From: Strigops habroptila
Lineage: Eukaryota > Chordata > Aves > Psittaciformes > Psittacidae
Length of the DNA: 64,000 nucleotides
Assembly: GCF_004027225.2 (NCBI RefSeq)
Contig: NC_046358.1
Location: 6,913,284-6,977,283 of the forward strand
Direction of reading: 5' to 3'
Made by a program: the position numbers and the translations under genes. Below, piece after piece: positions 22,201-35,100 of the stretch. Numbering within the stretch: position 1 is the stretch's first letter; each line of letters opens with the position of its first letter. The notes under the pieces were generated by a model. It was not told the origin of the DNA. It did no database searches and saw only the letters and a program-made list of their open reading frames with translations.

Positions 22201-25200
22201 TTCAATGTGTAAGAAAAAAACGTATGTGCTGAGCAAAAGGCTGCCTACTCAGATTGTGGTTGCTTTGTCTGTTCCTGTATGTGCATCTTTCCTCTAAAAC
22301 AAGAATCCTTTAAAGATCCTGCAGCTGGTCTAGTGGTGAGGCAGAGGCAAGGAAAAGGTATTGGTGGAACAGGCAATTGAAGGATTCATAGTGTTAGTAG
22401 GCTGCTTTCCATTGCTACACTGGCTTTTTCAACAGCAACAGGGCTGAAATTAGAGATTTTCAGGATAGTGTGGGGGAGGTTATAGGCACTGAGTGTGCTT
22501 TGAAGTGGTGCTGTTAGTCCCAGCCTAGAGAGTGTCAGGCCTACGCCCTTAAGGATGGAAATAGTCTGTTACCTCTGAGATACAACTCCAGGTTTCTTTT
22601 TTCTGTAAGTTTACATCTTCCTAATTAGCTACTTTGGCCATGAATGGCCTTAACTTGTTATAGCTCTTTTTTGGTTTTAATCTTCCTGTCCAGGCTAACT
22701 GCTTGAGTCTGCTTGCTTTAGAAATCCTTCCATTGCACGTGGTTAGCAGTATATCAATCTATCTTGCTTTTGAGCTTGAGGTAGTGTGGTCAGACTGATC
22801 CTCTGCTGCTTTCTTTGTCAGAGGCTTATGTAAGACTGTGTGTGTATGGGAAATTCAGTCCCTGGGAAAACTTGTCTCCTGGGACAGATGTGGGTGAAAC
22901 TTTGTGATAAGATCTGTTTGTGGAGGCACACATGTTCCAGGATTTTGCTGATGAGTGTCATCGCTTGGGTCTGCTTTTATATGAATGCTGCCTTATTTTG
23001 CAGTTTACTGGCATATCTGAACTCTCTTGTAGTTTTTTGCTTCCTCATAGAAAGACCATAAAGAGTGCTGTTCTCATCTTGGAATAGAATGGCACAATCT
23101 CTGCAAGCCTCATGGTTTTGAGTGCAGAGGTTTACTCGTCTTCAATGAAAACTAAATCTGTCATGCTGCTTCCCTGTGCTGCCACATGGTGTTACAGCTT
23201 TACTTGTCTTTCAGTTCGTTAACCACTTGCCTATGGCTGGGCTTTTGTCTTTGTTGTAGCCAAAGGTATGAGTTTGAGCTGCATCTTGTGCTTTGTCCAT
23301 CTGCACTGAAGATCACAGAGGGTTTTAAAACTACAGACTTCTAACTTTTATTTATTTATTTATGAATATATTTCTCCAGAAGTATGACGCTTCCCTCAAG
23401 TCAGACCTTACTTCTCTATTCTTTGCCTTACCCATGTTCATAAGTAAATCCCTCAACGTGCCTTCCTATGGAAGCCACATTTCCCAAGCTGACTGAGACT
23501 AGACTGACTAGCTGAGTACTTAACTAGTCACATGAGCTAACTTGCTCTGGTTTGGACACGCTTCAGTTCATCATTGATTTGTCAGGTTTACTTGGTTGGG
23601 CTTAAAATGCAACATGTGTCCTATAAGGTGGCCATATCTTATCCAACTTCAACCCTTAACTCTAACCTTAACTTAACTGGGCATTTCTTAGAATTCAGGA
23701 CTGGTTTTTGAAAGGATTTGAGAATTAGGTTAGTCTGGCTCCATGTGGGGAATTGCCATGAAACAGTAAACCAGTCTGAATGGATTTTGGCTCAGGAAGC
23801 AATTTATGCCAAGACTGGAGCATTGATTCAACAATCACCAGGTCTTGGTTATTGCTTTGGCTCTAATAAGTAGTTCACATGCCTTCCAGCTGGAAAGCTG
23901 CAATTAGGATGGTGTTATGGTTGGTAAAACAGGGTTATGGCAAAAGCATCATTGTGACCTCCAGCTGTGTTCCCTGCAGCAGATAATCCAATAAACTTGA
24001 TGAAGTCTTCTATGTGGATACAAAAAAACCTCAACATGGCTTTCAAAATAGCTTTAGTTTGTGAATGTTGGGTGTCAGGTGTGGTAGCTTGTTCAATCCC
24101 AACGTGGAATAAGAGAGAGATAGGTTTCGATTAACACCATAGTGGTCTCTTGGGTAGCTTATATGGTAGTGTCAAACCAGAGCCCTCTTTGTGTCTTCTG
24201 TAATACCACCATTCTTTCCTGTCTTGAGCAAATAAACTGTCAACCAAGGACAACAAATTACTTTGTGGTTCTGCTCTCATTTTCAGCTTTTTATGCGGCT
24301 TATGTGACAGTTTTGTGGTTTCCCCTGGAATTCTGTGTGCTTTCAAATTTATGTTAGTGACAAGTTTGCAGTTCTGTGACAAGGCAGTAAAGTGTATTGC
24401 TCCTTTTCTTTCCAGTTATACATACCTATGTAAGTGCTGCTCTGTGTTCATGCTCTCTTTTTAGTACAACCCAGAGCAGGCAATGATCCTTCTGGATTTT
24501 TAGGTTAGAATTTGATGTAGTGTGGGGTGGTGGTTGTGGGTTTTTGTCTTGTTTTGGTTTTAACTGTTTGTGTTTTTTCTCCAGGATATGTGAATGCACG
24601 TCTGGAGAAGGAAACACCAATATTTAACAAGCAAAGGATTGATTTTGCTCCTCCAGAGAAAATTAACAGCTTAGTGGTCTCCTCTAACCAGCTGTGTATG
24701 AGCCTTGGCAAAGACACCCTTCTCAGGTAATGCTGCCAGACACCTGAAGTTATTGCTTGTTTTCTCCTGCCCCTTTTTTCTCTCTTTTCTTTTTTTCCCC
24801 TAAGTTGTTAGAGAACTTACAATTACAAACTGGATAAAAAGCCATGAACCCAAGATGGAAAACAGTGAGCAATTACGCCTACATGAGCTGTTGTTGGAAA
24901 CATGCTTTCATGGTTTCTCTTTGCAGGATTGATCTTGGGAAGCCAGATGAACCTAATCAAGTAGAGCTGGGACGCAAAGATGAAGCGAAAGTCTACAAGA
25001 TGTTTTTGGACCACACAGGTAAGGCAACCGACTATGTATGTTTACAGGCAGTGGTTGGCAGCAGATGCAACTGAATGTGCATAACAAGAGGTGAAGGAGT
25101 TCTCTTTCTGTTCTCTAAATGGGAAGAGGTGGTTCTTCTGTGGGCAGGACTGCATTGCCCAGAGGCTCTGCCTACTGGTTTGCCCCTATGCTGTTAGAAA

Positions 25201-28200
25201 AACACTAGCTTGTGTGTATGTTGTTGCTTTTGAAGTCTCTGAAATGAACACATGCAATTAGTTCTGAGCAAGGCTGCTAAAACTAATTAAAGGAAATCTT
25301 TGCAGTCACCCGGGGCTGTATCTGACTATATAAGACTTTTTAAAAAGGACTGTAAAACATCTGCAGCTCACTGTAGCCTTGCCTGCTTTTACAAAACAAA
25401 CCAGAAATTTGGAGAGGGATGCTCGTATCTGTCACCAACTGCCAGGGATAGAACTCTGGGAACTGTTTATCCTTAGAACACTTACTGAAACGGAAGAATA
25501 CGTTCTTGCTGAAGAATCTGGGACTAGTAATTTAAGTTTGCCACATATGGACTACCATTCTGATCCAGCATGGAAATCCCCCACGTTCCAAAGAATGCTT
25601 GGGAAAGTCTTGGATTAAGTATGTTGATATCGGAGCTTATCAAATGTGAGGGTTAGAAGCCTCAGGAATTTGGCTTGCTTAGGCACAGTCTTGATTTGTT
25701 CTCTCCTTCTCCTTCCCATACCCCTCTCCTGTTGGCAGGCTCTCATCTCCTGATTGCTCTGAACACCAGTGAATGCCTTTACCTGAACAGAAGTGTTCAG
25801 AAAGTGCGAGCGCTCTCCCGCTGGAAAGGCCACTTGATTGAAAGTGTGGGCTGGAACAAATTCCTTGGTACAGAGACCAACACTGGGCCTGTCCTGGTGG
25901 GGACAGCCCAGGGGCAGATCTATGAGGCTGAAATCTCTGTCAGCGAGGGAAGCCTCTTCAGTACTAATCCCGACCAGTACTTCCGACAGGTCTACACTCT
26001 GGAGGAGGAATCAGGACCTGCCCCAGTCTGCTGCTTGGAGATTGAACGAGGAATAGAAGGGAAATTTTTTATTATAGCCACCACTCAAAAGAGACTTTTC
26101 CAGTTTGTTGGCAAAGTGCCTGAAGGGACAGAGCAGCAAGGCTTCAGCTCCATATTTGCTTTGCATGCTGACCATTTGCCAAGCTTCCGGGAGTTTCCAG
26201 CCAGCTTTGGTTTCAGTGAGATAGCCTTTTACACCCCAAAACTGCGCTCCAACCCACGCTCCTTTGCCTGGATGATGGGAAATGGTGTTTTATATGGTAC
26301 GCTGGATTATAGCCGTCCTGATTCAATTTTGAGTGATGAACGGGTCTGGGTTTATCCTTCTGATATTGACATAACTGTGAACAAGCCAATATCCATTGTA
26401 CTTACCCAGTTCCACTTCTTGTTGCTGCTGCCTGATCGAGTGAAGGCTGTATGCACTCTGAATGGACAGGTTGTTTTTCAAGATATGTTCCTGGAGAAGT
26501 TTGGTTTACTGACACGCATGATCAAAGATCCCACAGTCCAGCAGATCTGGATCCACACTGAGAAAGTGGTGTTCCGCTACCACGTCCAGCGGGAATCTAG
26601 AGATGTGTGGAAGATGTATATGAATATGAACAAATTTGATTTAGCCAAAGAGTATTGTAAAGACCGTCCAGAGTGCCTAGATATTGTGCTGGCAAAGGAG
26701 GCAGAGCACTGCTTCCAAAACAAGAGGTATCTAGACAGTGCCAAGTGTTATGCACTGACCCAGAACTACTTTGAGGAAATTGCCCTTAAGTTCATTGAAG
26801 CCAAGCAAGAAGAGGCCCTGATGGAGTTTCTGATTAAGAAGCTAAGTAACCTAAAGCCTTCTGAGAAGACACAGACCACTCTGCTGACCACGTGGTTAAC
26901 GGAGCTGTACCTGAACTGGTTGGGTATATTGGAAGGAAACCCCTCACAGCGAAATCTCTATCTGGATACACGGGAGAAGTTTCGCACGTTCCTGAGCAGT
27001 CCTAAAAACAAAGACTGTCTGTTTAATAACAGGGCATCTATTTATGAGCTGCTGGCAAGCCATGGGGACACAGAGCACATGGTCTACTTTGCAGTCATCA
27101 TGCAGGACTATGAGCGTGTAGTAGCTCACCACTGCCAGCATGATGAGTACGATGAGGCTCTAAATGTGCTGTCCAGGCACAGAGACGAGAAACTGTTCTA
27201 CAAGTTCTCTCCAGTCCTCATCCAGCATATTCCCAAGAAGGTAGTTGATGCTTGGATTTCTATGGGCTCTAGACTGGATGCTAGGAACCTCATTCCGGCC
27301 CTTGTTAACTATAGCCAGAGTGCCAGCACCCAGCAGATCAATGAAGCCATTAGATATATGGAGTTCTGTGTCTATCAGTTGGAGGAAACCCAGCAAGCCA
27401 TTCACAACTACCTGTTGTCTCTTTATGCTTTGTGTCGGCCGGACTCGCTGCTATCATACCTGGAGCAAGCAGGAACCAACCCAAACAGGATCCACTATGA
27501 CCTGAAGTATGCATTACGCCTGTGCGCAGAGCATGGGCACCACCATGCATGTGTCCATATTTACAAAGTGATGGAATTATATGAGGAGGCTGTGGATCTT
27601 GCCTTACAGGTAAGTGTGTGTCTGTGCATGCATGCTGTGACATGTAGGAATGCAGCTAGTTCAAGTTATCTTGAACAACCAAGCATTGAGAAGAACTGGA
27701 CAGATTCATCAGTATAGGAGCTGTGCAGCTAAGTGGGAAGAAAGACCTGTCTCTGTTAAAGTATTTCTGGGCTTTCATGGTTGTTTTAAGTAGACAGATG
27801 AGTGTGACAAGCCATAATTGAGGGTAGAGGCATGGAAAGTACAAGGAGGAGTACTGTTTGCCTTAAAGTCAGTCTCTAACATAAAATACCTTTAACATAC
27901 CTGCATTTATGCAACACTCCTCTAGCTATTGTTCAGGATTCTAATTAATTCCTATTCCTAGATGATGATAATTATCACAGAAGAATGCCTTTGTCAGCTT
28001 AGTCTGGCCTTCAGGGAGATATTGGATCTTTTTTTGTTGGCATTGCTATGTCTTTGCTGAAACATGTGGCCAGCAAAGATACTATGACATGGGTTTTCCC
28101 TTATTGTAGTGCTAGGCTTTGTGGTTGTTTGCTGGTTAGCAAGCAAATCTTCAAGGAGACTACTGGTGGAGAGAAGAGGTGTTTGGCATATAAACAAGGA

Positions 28201-29077
28201 GCAGGCCAGTAGTGCAGCCCTAGGCAATGAGATAGCAATAGAAGCTATCTATTAATGCCTTCTATGATGGACAGCAGGCTTTGAAGTTGAATGGTGGATA
28301 AACAAAGAGGGAAGCTTAACTCGGTTTCCTTGTCTGTCCAACTTCTAGGTGGATGTTGATCTTGCCAAGTCCTGTGCAGATCTCCCTGAAGATGATGAGG
28401 AACTCCGAAAGAAGCTCTGGTTGAAGATTGCTCGCCATGTTGTTCAGGAAGAGAAGGATGTCAAGAAGGCGATGGCCTGCCTCTCCAGCTGTGCCCTGCT
28501 GAAGATTGAAGATGTCTTGCCATTCTTCCCAGACTTTGTCACTATTGACCATTTCAAGGAGGCAATCTGTAACTCCCTGGAGGACTACAACAAGCACATT
28601 GAGGAGCTGAAAAGGGAGATGGAGGAAGCCACGCAGAGTGCCAAGAGAATCCGAGAGGACATCCAGGAAATGAGAAATAAATACGGCTCTGTGGAGCCTC
28701 AGGAAAAATGTGCTGCTTGTGACTTCCCACTTCTAAACCGCCCTTTTTACCTTTTCCTGTGTGGTCACATGTTTCACTATGACTGTCTCCTCCAAGCAGT
28801 GTTCCCAAACCTTCCTGCCTACAAACAGGCAAAACTTGAAGATCTTCAGAAGAAGCTGGCAGCTACCAGTCAGCCTTCCAAGAGCCACCATCGTCCCAAG
28901 GACGCAGATACCATTAGCTTGGGGAAGGGGCAGCAGAGCCGGGAACAGATCAAAGCTGACATTGATGATATTGTGGCAGCTGAATGTGTGTACTGTGGTG
29001 AGCTGATGATCCGGTCAATTGACAAGCCTTTTATTGATCCCCAGAAGTATGAAGAGGAGATGCAGAGCTGGCTGTAG
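19110..29077 (+). CDS. VPS18: VPS18, core subunit of HOPS and CORVET tethering complexes, five coding exons
   Basis: VPS18 (yeast Pep3, fly deep orange) is a class C Vps core protein. It scaffolds HOPS and CORVET and is needed for late-endosome and lysosome fusion and autophagosome clearance; its RING-type domain lies in the core-assembly region. The coding sequence joins 19110-19200, 24585-24726, 24927-25018, 25739-27609 and 28349-29077. It gives 974 residues; the human protein has 973. Seen in order: an N-terminal beta-propeller region (about 35-450), alpha-solenoid with the clathrin-heavy-chain-like repeat (about 460-790), a charged coiled coil (about 805-848), and a zinc-binding RING-H2-like domain with C853, C856, C870, H872, H875, C878, C945 and C948, ending in WL. 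The start MASILDEYE has a strong Kozak context (G at -3, G at +4). The frame is intact, with no frameshift. Similarity was recognised by eye, without a search. Confidence 0.98.
19349..19889 (+). repeat. CR1 LINE 3' fragment in VPS18 intron 1
   Basis: About 540 bp, 5'-truncated at GGTCGAGGGAGGTGATCCTG (end of the reverse-transcriptase frame) and ending CCCCAGTGATTCTGTGA. Its left end is only 149 bases after VPS18 exon 1. It is in the sense direction relative to VPS18. Confidence 0.93.
23346..23364. repeat. short TTTA tetranucleotide run
   Basis: About four and a half TTTA units within VPS18 intron 1. Confidence 0.75.
24585..24726 (+). CDS. VPS18: VPS18 coding exon 2 (residues 31-77)
   Basis: The acceptor TTTTCTCCAG is followed by GATATGTGAATGC. 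The exon encodes GYVNARLEKETP through SLGKDTLL and ends in phase 2 before GTAATG. It is the first strand region of the beta-propeller. Confidence 0.96.
24727..25738 (+). other. VPS18: VPS18 introns 2 and 3 flanking exon 3
   Basis: Intron 2 (24727-24926, 200 bases) contains a pyrimidine-rich run at about 24760-24801. Intron 3 (25019-25738, 720 bases) has open frames but nothing recognised as coding. Both are GT-AG. Confidence 0.85.
24927..25018 (+). CDS. VPS18: VPS18 coding exon 3 (residues 78-108)
   Basis: The acceptor TTTGCAG is followed by GATTGATCTTGG. The exon encodes RIDLGKPDEPNQVELG through MFLDHT and ends in phase 1 before GTAAGG. Confidence 0.96.
25739..27609 (+). CDS. VPS18: VPS18 coding exon 4, large central exon (residues 109-732)
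   Basis: This single 1871-base exon carries most of the beta-propeller and nearly all of the alpha-solenoid. It runs from GSHLLIALNTSE to ELYEEAVDLALQ and ends in phase 0 before GTAAGT. The frame stays open for 36 codons into intron 4 (stop at 27715-27717), so intron retention would give a protein lacking the RING domain. The one-large-exon structure is as in mammals. Confidence 0.97.
27610..28348 (+). other. VPS18: VPS18 intron 4
   Basis: Canonical GT-AG intron of 739 bases in phase 0, placed just before the exon that encodes the coiled coil and RING. No repeat is recognised. Confidence 0.9.
28349..29077 (+). CDS. VPS18: VPS18 coding exon 5, end of solenoid, coiled coil and RING (residues 733-974)
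   Basis: The acceptor AACTTCTAG is followed by GTGGATGTTGAT (VDVDLAK). The exon carries the coiled coil and the eight zinc ligands: CAAC at 853-856, CGHMFHYDC at 870-878 and CVYC at 945-948. A variable linker rich in K, S and Q lies at about 898-930. The stop is at 29075-29077. Confidence 0.97.
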   Translation: MDVDLAKSCADLPEDDEELRKKLWLKIARHVVQEEKDVKKAMACLSSCALLKIEDVLPFFPDFVTIDHFKEAICNSLEDYNKHIEELKREMEEATQSAKRIREDIQEMRNKYGSVEPQEKCAACDFPLLNRPFYLFLCGHMFHYDCLLQAVFPNLPAYKQAKLEDLQKKLAATSQPSKSHHRPKDADTISLGKGQQSREQIKADIDDIVAAECVYCGELMIRSIDKPFIDPQKYEEEMQSWL

Positions 29078-29193
29078 TTTTCCAAACCTGCAACTGTCGA
29101 TACACAAGAGTGGTTTTCTTCACAACTGGTGAAGCTTCTGTGGTGAGAATATAACCTCCAGAAGCAGGAACACAGTGGCATCTGTTGAACTCT

Positions 29194-29199
29194 AATAAA
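29194..29199 (+). terminator. VPS18: VPS18 polyadenylation signal AATAAA
   Basis: A consensus AATAAA starts 117 bases after the stop codon and would give a short 3' UTR. A second AATAAA at 30278-30283 could serve a longer form. Confidence 0.6.
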
Positions 29200-32100
29200 A
29201 GAGTAGTGGGGTCACTATAGTGAACTAGTCTTGAAAAATGTGGAGAAACAGCTATGGCTGTCTAAGAACTTGAACAATAGTTAGAATTAACCTACTGGAA
29301 TATATTTAGCAGATGTTTGCTGCTTGCAGTTCTTCTGAGGTTCTCAGTGTGAAGCTAATGGAGTGCCTTGTTGTCCAGAAGGAATTGGGAACAACCTATG
29401 ATTTGTCTTCCCTGTTGTGTGGTATTTGTTTTGGTGAAGACAAGCTTAAAGGAAAAGGTAGTGAACACTAAGCAGTGTAGGCTTCATTCATCCCTTTCAA
29501 AGCTAGAATTGCCTTCTGTTTCCTTTTTTGCTGAGAGTCTATAACCATATACATGGAAAGAACGTGAAAGGACAAATGTTCTTGCGTATATATTTTGTAT
29601 TTGTGTAGCATGATGTTTACATGTTTCTACACAATGTAATACAAGAATGTGTATCATTCTCAAGCAGGAGTGTCTCATAATACACATTTGTCTGAAATTT
29701 AAGGTATCTAATTCTCTTTCCCACAAGTTTTATGGACAAGACCATATCTTTCAGTTTTCTCTAGCTACTGTTTCTGGCAATACTTTGTAGCCTGTTCACC
29801 CCTTCTTCACTATCTATATCCTATTTCTACTATGGCTGTCTTTGTATAATGGATCTTGGGTTTGTCTTCACCCAACACAAAATTTATATATGTAGTAGTA
29901 AGGTTTCAGCTGGCAGATACTCTGCAAGCAGGAACACAGCCTGTTTGGGTTGTCCTGCTGTGGTCTACTGCAAGCTGCACTTGAGCACTAGGCAGAAGAT
30001 CTAGTCATAGGTTCCCTCAAGGGTAGCCTACAGAAAAGTTCCGTTGGTGTGAAATTTGCTTTGCTATTTGAAGCCAGTAGCTGGTGACCAGGCAGGCTTT
30101 TGCCTTCCTGCCAGTATTTGATACTCTCTGGAGATGGCTGCAGGTCACTGCTTCTGTCTATTGCTCTGACTTGGGAAATTCTTCTCTGAAGGTATAGGTC
30201 ACTGCATTGTGGGTGAGGGAACAAAAAAGTCTTCTTCACTTGACTTAGCAAGGATTCCTTGTTTTATTTTTGAAGAAAATAAAGTTTTAATGAAATTCTG
30301 CTGTTTGAGGCTGAATCCCAAATGTAGTAATTGGCAGAATAATGGAATGATCTAAATTAAAAATGATGATTCTTGTAGTAATTAAGGCAACAGAAAATAC
30401 TGTCTCCTGCAAAACCTCTTCAGTTCTTTCACATGAATACATGTGCTTGAGTACCTCTCTGTCTGCTAGTCGCTCTGTTTATAGGGTTGTAGAAATGGGT
30501 CTTCACGCCATTGAAAGGGATTATAAATTGGTTTCCTCAAGGAGTTGACCTAAGGATGTCGATAACCATTCAGCAGTCCAGAAGAACATCCATGCTTTCG
30601 TTGGGAACTTCAGCCTGGAATGAATGAATTTTATCTGTGTAAAATTACATGAGTAATAAACCCCAGAGCTGACAGTAGGTCAGCTTAGAGGTTTTGAGAT
30701 CCTCTTTTCATTGTTGGAGCCATGGGATAGGCAGTCTTATTGCCACCTGGTAGTGTTTGTTGCTGCTTTATCAAACCACTGTTTGTGTTCAGAAACCACA
30801 CACGCTGTAGTTTTCTTTGGCTCTGGATAGCCTTTTGCTTTGGGTAAGTCAGTGGGTCTGCCAGAAGAATTTGTGATGAAAACTAAATATGATGTCTTTT
30901 GAAGTTCAACATTAAACCTGTTGTAACCGGCCACTCCTGAATCATCATCTTTTCATGTAAGCAGTGTGATGCTTAAGGTTGTATATGTCATTCTAAAGCA
31001 ACAGTAGCCCCTCACCCAAACCAGTTTCTGGTCAAAGGCAAGTGGCCATTTTTCTGCCCTTTAGAGAAATATGAATGGCAGCTCATTCTAATGGAGTCAT
31101 TTCAAGTTCTTTTCCTTGAGACTTTCTTAGTACTTGTTCCACCTCTTCTGGGTTTTTACAGAATGCTTTCTTGGTATATTAGAATTATTATAGTCCTCCA
31201 TTCTTTTCCTATTAGTGCTACAAAACAGTTGCATCGCTAAATGTTTCTGTTGTGCTTTACAAATTAGCAATATTATTTGCTTATAGATCATTCCAGGGAG
31301 ATCTGCTTGTCCATAAGATTGGAAGAAGTGTGTGTCTGTAGGAACTGAGGCATAGCAAGTAAATAAAAACTCTCAAGTCTTTGCCTGAGGTGGGGTAGTA
31401 GGCACCTCAAGAACTGCTGATTCCAGTCTTAGGTATTAATATGTCTCACTTAAAACTAGAACTAGTTTGTTCGTGTTTTTTAAATGGCTAGTATGCAACA
31501 GTCTCCAAGGGCTGTAGGCTTGTGCACCAGATACACACCCTACAAATCTCACACTTTCTCACTATTATTAACTGAAAAATCTTCTAGGTCATTCGCTGTC
31601 AAGGCTGTGGAGAGTTAATGCCTGCAAGGGCTCCAGCAGTGACTAAATGACTGGTGCCAGTAGTACAGGAAGCCACATAAAGGTATCTTCTGAACTTGCC
31701 TTACACTGTCACAGGCTTCAGAAGTTTCAATAACCACTCACCTGTGCTTCTTTTGTAGTATCACTCAGTGAAAAAGGTAAGGGTTTTTTTGGGGGAAGTG
31801 AACTGCTTACTGTACTCCTGTAAATCTAATCTGAGATCTTTTCCTCTTTGCTTTCAGAATAGCATTTTATCTTTTCTCCTTGTAACTTCAGCACAGTTAC
31901 ATTTTAGAAACCCCAGTCCTTTGTATGTTGCTTTTTTTAGCTGTGGTTGAACTGTGTACCAGCTGTTACAAATGCTGTGCCCTTGGGCCTTGTCCTTGTC
32001 TGTGTGAATAACCCCTACCATTTAGTTTAATGCAGCTAGAGAACAGCATAACCAAAAGGGCATAACCGTAGAGCCCCAGCCCTATGTAACCAGAACAAAT

Positions 32101-35100
32101 ACCTGTAAATAGATTTACACTGAAGAAATTGAGTCATGCAGGCAAGGCCTAAAGCAAACTTGTGCCTACTACCTCACCTCTCCATGGCTTCAAGCAAGGG
32201 CCTGGGGAAATGCTGTGAGATGAGGGAGACGGTGAGTGTGCGATATGGAAGAGTTTGTAGAGAATTTCGGATGCACTCGCTGTTGGCCTATGTAGTTGGA
32301 AGCAGCAAACAAACGCTTAGAGCTGTGTTTTGTCTAAATGACTGGGCTGGAAATCTAGGAAGGCAAATTCTTAACAAGCCACTAGATGTCATTGCTGTCC
32401 ATTTAAATACTGAAGTTTGTTACAGAGGAGCTAAAGGCATTCGGTAGCAGAAGAGAGAACCGTACTAAAGGGTGAGGTAGGTTCCGAGTGCCTTTGGGGG
32501 GCAGGGTGGAGACAGACCTGTAAGATAGTTATTGGAGGCAAAGATGCTAAAAAAAATTGTCTTTAAGTGAAAGGCAATTTCAGTTACTACATCACCATTT
32601 TTCAGGTTTTGAATATCAAAAGCTGGATTTATTCAGTTAACAAATGAGTATTGATCCTCTTTTGTTTAACTGCATTCTGGTGTAAGTTCCTGCAGACCTA
32701 GCTGATTTAGTAAACTGTAGAGAGAGAGTCCCTGGGCTTGGAGTTACAATATCTGGTGGGCTTGGGTCTGGCCATTTCTGCTTCCTCTTCACCTTGTCCT
32801 GGCAGCAGAGATGGTAGAAGTGAATGTAAGCCAGCTCATTAGTTGCCTGGGTTCACATGTAGTGTGTTGTGTTAAAACTGCCAGTAAAGCTGGATTTGTA
32901 ATACAATATTGAACACAGACCTGCATGAACAGAGAAGTTGGTGTGTTTGCTTTTGCCTCTGAGCTGCGGGGTCATAATCCCAATAGTAAGCAAGTGGGAG
33001 TAGGAACATCTTGTACTCCATCAAAATCAGATGTTGTAGTTTGACTCAAGCCTGTAGTCATGTATTAGCTTGTAGTTCTTGGAAGAGGTAGTTCCCATTC
33101 ACTGCCATGTCACTGTCAGTGTATAAACTGTCTATGTTTACAAGTGCAATTACTTTGCTTCTAGTGGCAATTCATGGGAAGTCTGTTGTTCCTTGCATCA
33201 CTTATCCAACATCCCTGTCCTGAGCTGCAGGGCGACAGACTGAAAACGGATCTCTTCCTTGCAACAAATGTGCTGAGCTGAAATGTGAGGTTTGAAATAT
33301 ACAAAAATATGGAATTTTGGATTTAAAATGAGGATTATTTTTATTCGGCTGGATTAAGTAATTTTCCCCAGAATAGATGGAGTACCATGTGATTCACTGT
33401 GGTATGTGTAGTGTTTATGAGAGAATCCTCATAAGCATATGGCATCTTCAAAGCAGAGAGAGACTGGTCACTGTTTGTCTTTTCTGTACATGGAAGAAGG
33501 GATGCCCTAGGAAGGAGAGAAGGTATGGTGGTTTCTATAAAATAATTTGTCTGAACTTTATGTATCTGACATCAGAGAAGCTTCCGCAGCAGAACTGTGA
33601 TATTGATGAATCTGTACTTTTCACACTGAGGTGATGGAGAAGAAAAAGGTCACTTTGTTTGGAATAGTAATTTTGGTAAAATTCAAGAGCTTAAGTACTT
33701 AAAAGCGGAACATTACAGGAGTGCCTTAAATTTGCAGTGGGTTATGTATGGGTTCAGCTCCTAAACTATCTGCTGTCTCTGATTGTGCTCAGGTTTGACT
33801 TTACACCTTATGAACCCTCTATATATGAGCTTCGTGCCTTTACTGTGATTTTGGAGACTTATGACACTTCTCCATCAGCTCAGTGTTTGGATTTTTTTCA
33901 GTCTCAGGTCTCATGGAAAGGCATCAGGCTACTTATTTGGGGTATGAGCTTTAAAGTACCCTGGCTTGCAGCTGCTTTCTGGTGGAAGGAGGGGAAAAAA
34001 ATGAAACAAAATTGTTAGATCTACCTGTTGAAACTGGTTGGGATGACAAAGAAAAGGGGCTCAGGCATTTAATGGTCAGAGGTATTGGAGCAGCTTGTTT
34101 GAGTAAGACTGAACACTGGTTGCTTAGGAACAAGGAAGCTACAGGAGTTACAAGCACAAATATAACTGATCTCTTTGTTATTGTGGGGCAGCTCAGCAGA
34201 GGACAGTTTCTGACTTGCAGCAAGTCAGTGCTGGTTTCAGACTTGCTGCAGTGCTTCACAGCCCTGATGATAATGGTTGTAGAGTTGTTTTAATTCAGCA
34301 CTTGAGCTGCAGAGCTTGGTTGGTGTGGGAATAAGCACAGCTGATGTGTCTGTACAACATAAGGCTGTCTTTGATACACAGAGATTTCCATCATATGCTT
34401 CCAAACACCACATAAATACCCATGTTTTATAAATGGACATACAGGCTATACCTGATATGTCAGGTAGTAATTTTTGGCATTTCCCTACTTTGCAGGGGTT
34501 CACATATTCCTCCCATGCTGCTGTGTTGGCTGTAGCCTGGGTTGTCTTCAGAAGAGGATTTGATGGAGCCTTTTGTTTGTTTAACACAGTTTGTTTGCTT
34601 CCTCTGTAACTGAGAATACTGCTGGTAGAAGTTTTTGCAATGAAAGTGTTCAGAAGAAGCCGAACCGCAGCCTGCCCCTCATGTTGTGCTCCATATTGAA
34701 TGGTTCATTACAAGTGGTGGCTTATATGAGAAGGATTGAACATCTGGTTTGGTATCCAGAAGCAGGTATTCTCCATTTCATGCAATTGAAAGCCAAGTGC
34801 TGGTCACTTGGCATGGGACATGATCTTCGGAACACAGCCTGAGCTTGGAGGCTGCTGCACTCCACTTAAGCAGACATCTGTGTTTTCCAATTAGTCAACA
34901 GTCTTCTTTTCATCTCTTTGCATGTACATACTGCATAGATTTCCTAATAAGTGAATTATTACTGAGGAACTGAGGTTCATCAGAAAGTTGCTCCTATCTG
35001 TAGATTCTCTTTTTATTTTCCCACCTTTATTAAAAACAAGGTGCGCAGTGTGGTTTTCTCTGGAGTGTTTTGATCTCTAATGTTTCAACTCTGTTCCTCT

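Larger units (their letters stand above)
19201..24584 (+). other. VPS18: VPS18 intron 1
   Basis: Canonical GT-AG intron of 5384 bases in phase 1. It contains a 540-bp CR1 at 19349-19889 and a TTTA tetranucleotide run near 23346. The rest is unique-looking AT-rich DNA with no recognisable gene. Confidence 0.9.

Noticed and set aside
25675-25738. In-frame ATG at 25675 extending the large VPS18 exon upstream
   Set aside because: The family protein continues from exon 3 (FLDHTG) straight into SHLLIAL at 25739, after a clear GTTGGCAG acceptor. The upstream codons are intronic pyrimidine-rich sequence.
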